A stretch of 49,526 nt of DNA from Rhizophagus sp. LPA8_4_AMF. Taxonomy: Eukaryota; Glomeromycota; Glomeromycetes; Glomerales; Glomeraceae. The translations under genes were made by a program, and so were the position numbers. The stretch lies in NCBI GenBank assembly GCA_021464525.1, contig JADRCO010000139.1, positions 1 through 49,526 on the forward strand, given 5' to 3'. This document shows, in pieces, positions 1 through 12,600 of the stretch. Numbering within the stretch: the stretch's first letter is position 1; each line of letters starts with the position of its first letter. The notes below the pieces were generated by a model. It worked only from the letters and a program-made list of their open reading frames with translations. It was not told the origin of the DNA and made no database searches.

Positions 1-110
1 ATTATGAAATGGACTTAGTCCATTTTGAATTGGACTTGGAGTGGACTAGTCCAATTAGTCCAGTCCAATAGTCCATAAATTTTTCAATTGGACATTGTCC
101 AAATCCAACA
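1..110. repeat. dyad-rich GGAC/GTCC repeat tract
   Basis: The first 110 bases are a cluster of the short word GGACT/AGTCC in both orientations, including a perfect 12-base palindrome, TGGACTAGTCCA, at about 42-53. The words recur roughly every 8-15 bases and can pair with each other. It has no coding potential and looks like the edge of a simple or hairpin-forming repeat that continues beyond the window. Type and extent are unknown. Confidence 0.5.
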
Positions 111-323
111 TTGCCCGTGAAAGTCATAATCTTATTATATTTAAAAATTAAAATGCTTCCCAATTTTCAATAATCAACATCAGTAAATTTTCATAGTGAA
201 CAAATAATTTTAGTAATTAAATAAAAATAACCATCATTATTATTATAATTATACTTAAATAAATGTCAAATTATTATAGTGTCTATAAAATATAACATAA
301 ATAAGAAAATATTCGTGATAAAT

Positions 324-1865
324 TCATTCGATATGTTTTTCTTTTCCCTTTGATATCTTTTTTTGTATTTTTTCATTATTAATATTTTGTTCAATATGAT
401 TCAATAATTCTCTTGCATCAGAGAAAAATTTTAACATATATGGATTAAGATCTGGACATGATTTATCTGAATGTAATAATATCAACTAAAATATTAAATA
501 AAAAAAGAATAAATTAATAAATCTGTAACAAAACATATATAAACATAATTAAATAGTAAATACTTTCTTCCAAGAATTTTTTACTGTTTTCTTGATGATC
601 AAACATGTTAACAAAGTCATTCAGCTTTTATAAGAAATTAGAATAAAATCAATAAGTCAAATTATATTGCTGAACTGAATCAATAAGAAAAATTTTTACT
701 TACCCTATCATAAAAATTGTTTATATCGTTATGATCATTAATATAATCATCGATTAATTTCAATTTTTCTCTATCCAATCTTGAAGTTTTAACATTTTGC
801 CAAAGCTCTTCGAAATCATCTGTTTTTGCGTCAGAGTTTACGTGGGATCTTGCAGGAATGCTTGGCGTTGAATTGTCTTTTACTCCCTAGTATTCCGATT
901 GTTATCCATTATTAAAATTAACAGAGTTAAAACAAAAAAAAAATAATGACTTCGTATTTACCTTCTTACAACGTAATCTTATCCATCGTCTTCGACGAAC
1001 AAAAGAACGAAATGGCTGATAGCATCCTATAAAAATTATATAGCTTATTCTTCTAAATAACATAAAAAAAAGGTCTAATTTAAAATAACTTGCCATGCCA
1101 ACTAGAATTATGAAAGTTAAGAGCATATTCCCATCCCTCTAACAATTGAAAATATATCTTATCAAAAGTTTTCAAATAAATAAATAAAAATATAATCGAA
1201 AGTGGTGTTACCTTCGTCAATATCGCCAGACATATCGATCATCCATTCTTTATGAATCTGAAAAGTGAAAAATATACTTAACTTATGATATAAAATGAAA
1301 TAAATCGCTAATAAACCAATCACAACGCACCTACCCACTCCCAAGTTGGATCTGGTAATTGATAATTATGAATATCCATCGGTGAATATCTATTAAATTG
1401 AAAATTAAATATTTGTAAAAATAAATAAGACACAAAACACGTAACATTATATAAAAGTACTTTTGATTTTTGTCGGTCCATGTGTGTGGGTCAATTTGAT
1501 TTAAAGCTTTGGAACTAAATTTTGGTAATCCAAATACAAATAATCTACGAAAGGGCAAAAATAAATATTAATGAAGTGATATATTGTGATTAAAGATAAA
1601 AGATGCTTACCCTCTTTGATTTTCATAAAGAATGTCATATGCGTAATTGTTTTTAGCTATTTGTTCGCTTGTAATCGAATCAGGGTTCTAAATAATAAAA
1701 GTAATTTTTAAAAAGTATTTATATTTACTTTTAAGAAATTTATCATACCTTCAGTTCTCTTATGATCTTGATTGACTCAAATTTATTTGGTTTTTTCGAT
1801 TTAGAATCTAAGACCGTCCAAGGAGGTGCAGCGTTCGATTCTTCAATTACTTCGTCGTTTTCCAT
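324..1865 (-). CDS. DysF-domain (peroxin Pex30/Spo73-type) protein
   Basis: Ten exons (1865-1749, 1687-1611, 1544-1461, 1389-1335, 1257-1212, 1138-1094, 1026-962, 886-704, 624-564, 466-324) give 291 residues. The middle carries a dysferlin (DysF) domain: residues FVFGLPKFSS and DPHTWTD, then the tryptophan pair PTWEW, then DEGWEYALNF...SWHG and a basic end FVRRRRWIRLR. This W-x-W / EGWEYA / RRRRW signature is known from fungal Pex30-family peroxins (ER-peroxisome contact and lipid-droplet biogenesis) and from Spo73. No reticulon-like membrane segments are visible, so it resembles the soluble DysF-only type. The C-terminal 120 residues are charged and probably helical. Exon 6 must end at a GC donor (1093-1092, GCAAGT) to keep the domain in frame. 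It diverges from the glycosyltransferase gene. The exact role is inferred from family only. Confidence 0.82.
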
Positions 1866-2293
1866 TGTTTTAAAAAAAAAATAAAGTTGATCAATTAGGT
1901 TATATAGTTATGTCAAAGTTTCAGTTACATATGCTTTATCTTTCATAGTCTAGGTCAAATAATTACGTAACATATATCTCATTATTTACGCCACAAGGAA
2001 CATTGAACTTATTTTTAAGTAAACAATTTGTACGAGTTTAATAAATCTTTGAGCCCTTAATAATTAAATTTAAACACCTAATTTAGTATTTTGTTAATAC
2101 TAAATGTTTGTTTATTTTTATACTACTCTCAGTTTCTTTTGGTCCAATACTTTTCTCTTTGAATGCAACATACATGATACATATTATTAACAAATAAAGG
2201 TTACTGCAATTATTTATTATTATTATTTAGTTTCTATCTGAATAATATTTATAAGTGGGTTTTCTTTTGTTCCTTTTTTCTCACTTTTTAATT
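1866..2293. other. divergent intergenic region
   Basis: These 428 AT-rich bases between two divergent start codons must hold both promoters. I see no ORF, RNA gene or clear regulatory motif beyond A/T tracts. Confidence 0.5.
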
Positions 2294-4571
2294 ATGAGAT
2301 CGCCTTCGCCAAATGCGCGTTCACCCTCAGAATCGCATACATCGTTACCAATAAATGATGAAAAATATACTTTCCATTCATCGTCAAACATGTATTATAC
2401 AAGAACAAATCGTTTACAATTAGCATTAAATAAAATAAAGAAGAAAATATATCGTATACCTATGCGAATGAAACTATTAACTTTCTTTACTTTAATACTA
2501 CTTAGTTTTGCATTGATAAAAGGATTAATGATATTTGCTTCTGGTGTGTCATCATGGATGAATACCATTCCTCCTCTTATAATTGGTAAGTTTTTGGATA
2601 TTATTCTTTTTTGGTTAAAACGTTAAATATGCGCTAACTATTTTATGGAAATCTGAATATTTATTTCCCGTCAAAAAAAAAAAATGTGCAAAAATAGAAA
2701 AACAAGATTATTCACCAGTAAAATATGTAGGAATAGACCCAAATGCATCAACAGAATTACCAGAAGGAGTTTCGATTTATCACGTTACTAAAGAATTCGG
2801 AGAAGCATCATTAGGGGGGTTAGGACAGATGGTAACAGGATTATCACGAGCACAATCAACAAATACATCAGTAATAGTTAATGTGGTGATGCCATATTAT
2901 TCATTTTTAAGTAAATTATATCGACCACACAAATTCGCACAATTCGTAATTAAAGTTCGAGATAGAAATGGAGTATGGAAAGATGTTAAATTTTTAGTTT
3001 ATAGACTCTTTTGGAATATAATGAACAATGAAGATGTATTAGCAAATAATTCAAAAGAAAATCCATCTCATATAATCAGTATATTTATGATTGGGCCAGC
3101 ATCAAATGTTGTACCATTAAATCAAGCATTTAAAGCGCCAAACAGAGCAAAAATTTATAGTACCAAATCAGATTTACCGCTCGAATGGATGGACTTATAT
3201 TTTTGCAAAGCTGCCGCTGAATTTATTACTTATAGAAATATAATGATTGATACTCCTTTATTCGCTAAAAGTGACACGAGAGGCGTTGATATTGTACATA
3301 TTCATGGTTCATCTAATGCACTCACAATAGAATTTCTTAAAAAATTTCATAAAAGTGGGAAACTTGGAAAGAAAATTCCTGCTATAATTTATACAATTCA
3401 TGATTACTTAGAAGAACAACTTTATTCTAATGATATAATTAATATACAAAAATTTATTGAATTTGATAAATTTCAACAAGATAAACCCCAATATTTTTAT
3501 AATAATCGTATGTATATGTCAGGTTACGCTATAGATAACTCACAAATAGTAACATTCGTATCAAAAACTTTAGCAAAAGAAATGATTGAAGGTCCAATGG
3601 AATTTCCGTTTAGAGAATTAATTATGCCAAATATTTTGAATAAAGCAAAATTAGGACAATGGTTTGGGATAACAAACGGAATAGACTTTACTGCATATAA
3701 TCCATTTAATGATACAATGTTAGTTGAAAGTAATGCTAATTTCCCAAAAAATATTTATAATTTTGATCCAGTCCTTTTGTACGCAGAATCAATTGAAGGA
3801 GCATCACAAGAATTAGTTGCAACATCAAAACAAAGTGCAAAAGCCTATTTAATTAGAGAAGGTTTATTAAATAAAGAGGATTTAATTAGACCCTTAATAT
3901 TATATGTTGGAAGATTTGAGTATAGTAAAGGATTACAATTCTTTAATGTTGCAGTTGAATTGTTTGTGAAAATGGATGCAAAATTTATTATAATGGGACA
4001 AAAAAATAATTATCCTTCAGAAAAGTTAAAAAGATTATCAGCCAATGCACCTGATAATATTATTTATATAGATGATTTAGAATTTCAGAAAGATTGGGAT
4101 GTAATATATAGAGCTGCTTCAGATATATTATTTATTCCAAGCTTAACTGAAAGTTCTGGATCAGTTGCAGCTGAAGGTCTATTATTTGGGATGCCTATTA
4201 TTAGTACAGGTGTTGGTGGTTTAAAAGAATTCCTGGTTAATAAAACTGAAAATGATAACAAAGCTGATTATAATTCTTATTTATTTGAATTGGTTGATGA
4301 TCTAATTATAAGTTTATCTTTTAATAATATGAAATTGGCTATAATAGAGGCTATTAATGATTGGAAAAGAATGAATGCTGATATAAGAGAAAAGGAAATT
4401 TTTTTAAGAAAATTAATTAAAGATGCTTTTAAGTTAAGTTGGAATCGTCCTGAAGGACCTGTTGAACATTATTTAAAAATTTATAAAATGGCTATGTTAC
4501 AAATTCATGATAAATTAGAAGAAGAATTATGGTTGGATTATGATAATAATGACTATATATTTGATGATTAA
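2294..4571 (+). CDS. membrane-anchored GT5-like (starch/glycogen/alpha-glucan synthase-type) glycosyltransferase
   Basis: Two exons (2294-2585, 2698-4571) encode 721 residues. The first 59 residues are polar and Ser-rich, followed by one membrane segment at about 60-82, so this is a type II membrane protein with its enzyme on the far side. The rest is a GT-B glycosyltransferase. The N-terminal half has a SLGGLGQM loop (about 136-142), HIHGSSNAL (about 297) and TIHDYLEEQ. After NGIDFTAYNP (about 424) comes the C-terminal half with LYVGRFEYSKGL and the donor-binding ESSGSVAAE (about 581-589, the E-x7-E type). The order matches GT5 synthases and the synthase part of fungal alpha-glucan synthases, but there is no amylase domain and no multi-pass tail. 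The usual KxGGL lysine position is Ser here, so donor and product are uncertain. An in-frame GTG lies upstream, but the first ATG (2294) is used. Confidence 0.8.
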
Positions 4572-5906
4572 ACGTTTTGATGACGATAAAAAAAAAGAAA
4601 AAAAGAAAATTAAAAAAAAAAAAATTAAAAAATTAAAAAATTAATTAATTAAAGAGATTTCCAGTTTAGTTTTTCTAATATATATAGGATATTTGTTAGA
4701 TTTCTTTTTTTTTTGTACTTATAATAAATTGCATAATATGAATATACTGTATGTCAAACGTTTTATCTAGATTAATTAATAAAATAAATTATATATAACG
4801 TTATTTGGATACTAGTAATGAGCATTCGTTCAAACTGATAAGCTACATTCTGAATGGTTTTGACATGTTGGGAGAGAAGCATTATTTCTTTCCTAACAAA
4901 TAAATAATAACAGCAAGCTCATATACAGTATTTACAAGAGTTATAGAAAATCATCAAACTGCGGATGACATCGGTTTCGGTCTCTCTTTTACTTGTGGTG
5001 ATTTTGCCAAAAACTCTTTAAATTTAACATTATGAATTTATGAACCTAATTGAAATACAGTAGAAAGTAAGACCAAAACTTCTTTTTTGTAATGATAAAA
5101 TTCATAAATTTGAAGATTCAAAATGTTGTGCACTTCATTTTTATTTTTAAGCGATAACAGATAACATGATAATGATATTCAAATCGATAAGCTTAATGGA
5201 GTTTTTATCGATTCATGAGAGAACACTCGCCTTCCAAAATCAAAGAATAATAATAAGATCGAGAATATAGATTATGACATTATATTTCACCCCTATAGCA
5301 AATTTTTTTGGACTATAAGAAATAAAGATGATTTTCGCTATATCAAAAAAAAGAACCACATGACGAATACATAAACTCATTTGGTATGGTTGTTTTTATA
5401 GTAACTTTTAAAAAAATACGCTATCATTTATATTATGTGTGTTCTAACATACTCTAAATTCCTTATATTAAATAATTATTTAGTCATAAAAAAATGCTGT
5501 ATCTGGACTTTTCTCGTTATAGCACATTATTCGTTATATATAATAGTAATTTATAGATACGATTTTCACAACTAAATTTTCCGACAGCTTTTTTTTTTTT
5601 TTTTTTTTTTAACCTTTTTTTTTAGGAATAGTTAATATTTTATTTAGTATATATATACTCTTTATTTATCTAAATATGATTTATCTATTCAATGTGCATA
5701 TGTTTCTGTGATTTCACGCTCTGTTTACCTTTTAAATTCAGTATAATAGATGATTTATAAATGGAGATTATCATCAAATCAAAGTAAAAAACGAACAAAA
5801 ATCTAGATATTTAACTTGTTTATCACTTTATAAAAAGGCTCGTATATCAACTTTTTATCATCAAAATTTTTTCTATTTTTATTTTAAACTGTTTATAGGT
5901 CCCAAG
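4572..5906. other. intergenic region without recognisable genes
   Basis: About 1.3 kb. The start (4590-4645) is an A-rich 3' flank of the glycosyltransferase gene. A run of 20-plus T lies at about 5589-5610. No ORF of note, RNA gene or repeat family is recognised. The last bases before FluG (TTTATAG at about 5892-5898) would suit a 3' splice site, so a 5' UTR intron is possible. Confidence 0.4.
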
Positions 5907-8900
5907 ATGTCCAATATTATAGAAGGTCAATCTATAACTCATGATACGTTATTAAAAACTGTCAATACATATCCTTTAATTGACAATCATGCTCATAATC
6001 TTTTGGACTCATTAACATCGTTATCATGCCCATTAGAAATCTGTTTTTCTGAAGCACGTGGTGAAGCATTACAAAATGCGATTGAAACCTGTGCATTAAA
6101 ACGTGGTGTACAACAACTTGCTAAACTTTATAATTGTGAAGCAACGTTAGAGGCTATTAAGGATGTTACCGATATTAAATCTTATGATGAATTGTGTAAA
6201 ATATGTTTTGATCCTACCGGAATTCAATGTCTTCTATTGGATGATGGACTTGATTCGTTAGATGGACTTCGTAGTGTGGAAAGTCATGTAGGGTTGGTTA
6301 AATGTGCAAAACGAATTGTTAGGATTGAACAAATTGCTGAGCAAGTTATTGGCGATTTAGCTAAAACCTTTAAAACTTCGGAAACTGAATTTGTAGTGGA
6401 ATTAAAGTCTTTTCGAGATCCTCTTATTGAAAAACTCGAATCATTAGCAAATTCTGATCTTGTGGTTTCTTTTAAAAGTGTCGCAGCTTATAGAACTGGA
6501 TTAAATATTAATTGTAACGTTAATGATGAAGATGTCGCACTTTCTTTAGCTAATTTTGTTTTTAAATGTGTAAAATCCGAGAAACAAGAAGTTAGACTTG
6601 TTGATAAAATTCTTATTGATTATATTTTAAAGTTAGCTATTGATATTACTGTTAAGTATGATATCCCTATTCAATTCCATACAGGTATCGTGAATCATAC
6701 GTTTTTAAATAATTGGATTTTTTTTTTCTTTCTCATTTATTTAAATAATATAAATCTTCGATTCAATTGTTTTGTTAGGATTTGGTGATAATGATCTTGA
6801 TCTTCTTGCATCAAATCCCCTTTATCTTCGAGAATTAATTGAAACATATCCAACTGCAAAGATTGTTTTATTACATTCTGCGTATCCTTATACGCGCCAA
6901 GCAGGATACCTTGCTTCTGTATATTCTAATGTTTATGTTGATTTTGGTCTTGTATTTCCCTTAATTTCTGCAACGGGACAACAAGCAAACTTAAAAGAAT
7001 TGGTAAATATAAATATAATTACTTTAAAATTATTGCCTTTAATATTAAATAAGTTCATTATTATTATTATTCAGTTTGAAATTTGCCCGAATAACAAAAT
7101 TTTGTTTAGTACAGGTAAAAAAATTTTAATATACTCGATGGATGACAATAGAAGTATAGAACACTTTTGAATAAAATTTAATTATTATTTAGATGGACAT
7201 TATCTTCCGGAATCGTTTTATGTTGCGGCAATTCAAGTTAGAGAAACTTTGGGCAAAGTTTTACTCGAATCCGTAGAAAATAAGGATTTTACTATAGAAG
7301 AAGCGGTAAAAATAGCCAAACAAGTTATGTTTGGTAATTCTAATAAACTATATAAATTAAATTTAATACCAGAAATCATTACAAATCAAGGTAATAAATT
7401 TCTATTACTTTATAATTATATATGTATATATTTTAAATCCCTTATTCTCTTTTTTTTTAGAGCATGCCGCTGAAACATTCACTGGAGTTTCAAAATTTGC
7501 ACTTAAAAAACTTAAATATAATGGAGTAAAATATGTACGGTTAGGATGGTTAGACGTTACAAATATTCTTCGATTCCGAGCAATTCCAATTGATCGATTC
7601 ATCGAATACACAGTTTCCGGTGGAGTAACAATTCCAAGATGTTTAAATGCACTTCCTATTTATGCAGATGTTGTGTTAAAACGATTTAGTCCTTCAGGAG
7701 AAGTTTTATTAAAACCTGATTTAAATACTATTGTACAATTACCTTATCATCCTACACATGCTTTTGTACATACATTATGGGAAAATAAATGGACTCCAAG
7801 TGATGCAAAATATGATTCAACATCGAGTGAACCTTCATATTTTACGTCATGTCCAAGAGTATGCTTGAAAAATATAATTGAACTCGCAAGAAAAGAATTT
7901 GGAATTTATTTTTTAGTGGGGATTGAATCAGAATTTGTATTATTAAAAAGTCATAATAATCATAAACCTTATCAACCTGATGCCGTTGATAATACATTAT
8001 ACGCTGCTTCAGCGGCTTTTCAAAATCGGTCTACATTATCAACTATTGATGAGATTATCGAAGCTTTACAAAATCAAAATATTGAAGTGGAACAATTTCA
8101 TCCAGAGTCGAGTCCGGGCCAGTTTGAAATTATCGCCGGGCCTGATAATCCTTTAACTGCCGCTGATAAAGTTGTCGTAACACGGCAAACCATTTACGAT
8201 GTTGCAGCTAAGAATAATCTTAAAGCTACTTTTATACCAAAACCTTTCGAAGATACAGGTAATTATTGGTTATATTCTATTAAATTGCTCTCTTTTAATT
8301 AATTCTTTTATTTTTTACTTTATTTTTTAATTTATAGCTGGAACAGCTGCACATGTTCACATTTCTGTTAATGAACTTGATCAAAGCAAAAAGATTGATG
8401 ATAATCATCAATCAAAATTATCTCGTAAAGAAAGATCATTTATTGCAGGTGTATTACAACATTTGAAAGCAGTAGCTGCTTTAACATTACCAACAATTAA
8501 TTCTTACGAAAGGACTGCTGATCATCATTGGACCGGTAAATGGATTTGTTGGGGTGTTGAAAATAGGTAAAATTTTAAACATAAATATTCGTAGATATAT
8601 AGGTAATTATTTTAATACTTTTTTTTTGGATAATAGAGAATCACCTATTAGAATATGTTATCGTCCTAAGAAAGGAAATAAGGAAGGAATGGATGTTAAT
8701 TTTGAATTTAAATGTGTTGATGCTACAGCAAATCCATACATAGCTATAGCTGCTTTACTTAATGCTGGTATCGATGGTATTAAAAAAGGATTGGAATTAA
8801 ATATGCTTGCTTGTCAAGGTAAAAAAAAATCAAATAATTATATACAAACAAATTTCTCATTTTTAACATTTTTGTAATTGAATTTTAAGATGATCCCGCA

Positions 8901-9195
8901 AGTTTATCTGCTGAAGCTCGTGCTAAACTAGGAATTACCGAACGACTGCCTGATACCCTAGAAGATTCTTTATCCGAATTGAAAAAAGATGAAGATTTAA
9001 TTAAATCTATCGGAGAGGATATTATTCAATGTTTTATTACTGTTAAAGAGGTATGTAAAATTATTTATCTATTTATTTTGTTTTATTATTGAATTAATCT
9101 TTTTTTTTTTTTTTAAAAAAAAAAAGAGCGAATTAGACTATTTTAAATCTGTCTCTAAAGACAAGTTGTATCAAATTCTTGTTGATAGGTATTAA
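5907..9195 (+). CDS. fluG: FluG-type amidohydrolase / glutamine synthetase fusion
   Basis: Nine exons (5907-6684, 6779-7002, 7075-7114, 7193-7390, 7461-8258, 8338-8566, 8637-8818, 8890-9050, 9127-9195) give 892 residues. Residues 1 to about 420 are an amidohydrolase_2 barrel: IDNHAHN near 25, IQFHTGFGDND near 257, then VLLHSAYPYTRQAGY and FSTDGHYLPE. Residues about 430-892 are a glutamine synthetase I-like domain: YVRLGWLDV, the catalytic VGIESEF, EDTAGTAAHVHIS, NSYERT and WGVENRESPIRI. This is the architecture of Aspergillus nidulans FluG, which is needed for an extracellular signal that starts asexual sporulation and for dehydroaustinol-related chemistry. The true substrate of the fusion is not settled. 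Length fits (about 865 in Aspergillus). All key glutamine synthetase blocks look intact. Whether it controls sporulation here is inference. Confidence 0.92.
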
Positions 9196-9636
9196 ATAAT
9201 TAATAGTTAATGTATAAATTAAAAAAGAATTTAAATTGAAACTATTAATACATTGAGAAAGTAATCTACATTTAATAAATAGTATGAACATTTTGCATGA
9301 ATTTTATTTATTATTCATAATTTATATCTTCACAAACTTGCACGTAGTGTTTGTGGAATATTTGAATAATTTCGTAGCGTAATTCCATATTTCCTATATT
9401 TCTCATACAAAGATAATCTGAAATGTTGTTCCTATATATGTTGAAGTTTCATAATGAATTTCTAACGTCGAAAGAAGTAACTATTTAATTATTTATTTAA
9501 CTATATATTATTCGTTACTATCCCTTCAATTAATTTATTTCAATAAAAAAAGACTTAACAAATTCAACACAGAAAAACATAAATAATATAGGCTAATTAT
9601 GATTATGAAAATGACAATAAAGTTGGACTTACAACT
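9196..9636. other. convergent intergenic region
   Basis: These 440 bases between two convergent genes hold only 3' flanks. Nothing else is recognised. Confidence 0.4.
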
Positions 9637-12600
9637 TCATTTACGCGCTTGCCATGCTGGGTCCGATGACGATGGTATGGTGGGTTTGTTGCTATTATAA
9701 TGAAAAATTATAAATTCTTTTATTATTAAACAGATCAAGCGATAAACACAAAAAAAAGAAATATATATATATAATATCATACGCAGATGTTGAAGTAGTT
9801 GATGGACTTCCGAAACCGCCAACGCTTCCTGCACTACAATATATAAAAAGACAAGATAATTTAAATTTAACATTGCAAAAACAAAATAAGTGGAAAAATT
9901 ATTTCAAAATACCTTGCAAACCGAGCGAAACCACCCCCACTTGGAGTTTTCAGTACGGATGTATTTATAGGAGACGGCGATCCAAACGGAAATGTTGGCA
10001 TACCAGTTTGTCCAAATACCGGTTGTGCTTGACCCAAACCAACTTGTCCAAAAGTTGCTTCTGGCCGTCCAAAAGAAGGTGTTTGTCCGAATCCCGACTG
10101 TCCAAATGCGGGTTGTGCAAAAGCGGGTTGTGCAAAAGCATTGGGCATTTGAGGGGATTGACCAAACGATGGATGTCCGAATATCGGCTGTGACTGCGTT
10201 AGACTAAATGCGCTAGCATTCGGAGACGGTGTAGCAAACGCGGTTGGAACATTATTACCACCAATTTTAAATGCATTTGGTACAAGTGAAGAATGCGTAG
10301 GTGTCGTTTGTCCGAAAGATGATGACTCACTCGAACTAAATAATTCAAGACTTGCAGCACCGAGACTTGTAGCGCCGAGATTTTTAGCGAACTTGTTAAA
10401 ATCATCTTCCTCATTTGTAACAACTTTTCCCTCTCCAACATTTGATTCAGCTGTTATTTCACCAGGTTCAGATACTTGAAATTTCTCCTCCAATGAGGTA
10501 ACTGGCTCTGTAATTTCCTCTTTCTTTTCAGATTCGGCAGCTAGTTTTTCAATTGCTTCGGAAGATAGAATGTCAGAACTTAAATCATACTGAAGTTCTG
10601 ATACTTTTGATATACTTGATATTTCGCCTTCAGTAATTTTATTTAATTTAGCATCAAGGGAATCTTCTGAAAAATCCTGTGTCGTACTTGATTGTTCCGA
10701 TGTTATAGTGTCTTTTTGTTCATTGCTTAGACTGTAAGAAACGCCTTCTTCTGTTTTAGGAGAATCTGGTGATGATATAAAATAGTCCGATAAAGTACCA
10801 ATATTATTATTAATATCAGAGAACTTTGGTGGTTCATAGAAATTGTCTTCGAAAGGATCAATTTGTAATCTAGCGATTTGATCTTCATAATTGGTCAAAT
10901 TGATTCGTGAAAAGCGGTCCGAATCGATAATATTTTCAAAAATTTGCTCTTCAGTGATTTCGTCGTCATCATCAGATTGTTCTTGAAACCTTACTCTTGT
11001 TTCTCTTAATGGCATACGTTCATATGTTGAGTTGTTACCCACATACGCATTATCATTAACATCATAATTAATGTCATCACTAACATCATCACTATCATCA
11101 TCATCATCGTTAACATCATCTCTTTTCTTTTCAAAATAGCGCAATCTCATTTCTCTTAATTCTGAAACTTTTTGGTTATATTTTTGCGAATACTCATTCG
11201 TATCTTCACTTATAGGAAGACTAAAATCAGTGTATGTATTCTTTTTTATTGGAGTATCTAATTCATTATAATAATCACTTTCTTCTTCATCAAAAGAGAA
11301 ACTATTTCTAAGTGGACTGCCATATTTATTTCTCTCAATAGAATCTTTCAACTTATCTATGCCTATTTGTGCTGAACCACGAGTTTTAATTGGACTTTTC
11401 TTTCTTGGGGAGATAATCTTAGGTGATGTACGCGATTGCACTACAAATTTATAAACGATAAAATTTAATAAATTTTAAAAAGATACCTTGAAAACAATTT
11501 ATAATGTAATAACTCCACCTGGTTCAATATCACTAAAAAGGTTTGTCCCGTAAGGTATTTTTCTCTTGCTTTTATTTATATTTGAAAAATTAAATAATTT
11601 CCATTCTTTCTTTATTATTTGATTAGTTTTTTCTTCAGCTTCATCTGAAAATTTTACAGGTATTGTACTCTTTCTAGTTTCATGTTCAATTTGCTGAGAC
11701 ACAAAATCGTTGGAATGTTCATTGAAGCTCATAGATGAAAGTCGCTCAGTAATCGATTCTAATTGAGTATTTAACTGTTCTATTTGAGATGCATTACTGT
11801 ATAAGCCTTTACTAATATTCCGAATTGAACGATCAATATACTCTAAAGGAGGTTGTCTAAATTTCATAAAGAAAGAAAGAAATAATAATATATATTTAGT
11901 ATAACTAAATAAATTATTCGAACAAACTACTAAATAATCACCCTGCAAATCTATTCGCTTTATGATCTTTAATTTGCTCGTATAACATGTCTAATTGTTT
12001 TTCCAATGCCTCTGCGTTTTCTTTAACATTCTAAAATTGTAACAAAATTGAAATTAAATTTAGTTATCTGAAATGCTACTTAAATATGGTAAATATGGGA
12101 ATTAGTTTTTACCTGAAAAGCATTTTTGTACTTTTCAGTAATCCTTGATTGTATTGTTCCACGACGAGGAGTAACTTCTTGAGCTGATACTAACAATCCA
12201 ATCTCCTGCTTTGCCATAGCGTCCTCTATTGTAAATAAAAATAAATAAATATTTAAATTTAAGTATTTAAACTCAATATATATGAGAAATAATATAGATA
12301 ACCTTTTACAAAATTAAGATTTAAATTGGTAGTCTCTTGATTCAAATTACTAAGATACTCGATTATATTTTTAATCTCCTTTTCCAACCGCTTGGTCTCT
12401 AGTACTATTATAGGAAAATCTCCAATTGACCATTCGCTAGGATTTTCAAGGCTGTCCGCTTTTGTCCGTTCATTATATTTTGCTATGTAATTTTTCTCAA
12501 TATCATCTATTAAAAATTGAACCTAAAAAGAAAAAGGACACAGAAATTATTATGAACAACAGTTATAAAAATAAAAAATAAACGATTTATCACACACTTC

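Noticed and set aside
2294-4571. Full alpha-1,3-glucan synthase
   Set aside because: No amylase domain upstream and no multi-pass membrane tail downstream; only the synthase-like part with one membrane anchor is present.
9873-10207. Plus-strand open frames across the FG region
   Set aside because: They are antisense shadows of the repetitive FG coding sequence with no start context or domain.
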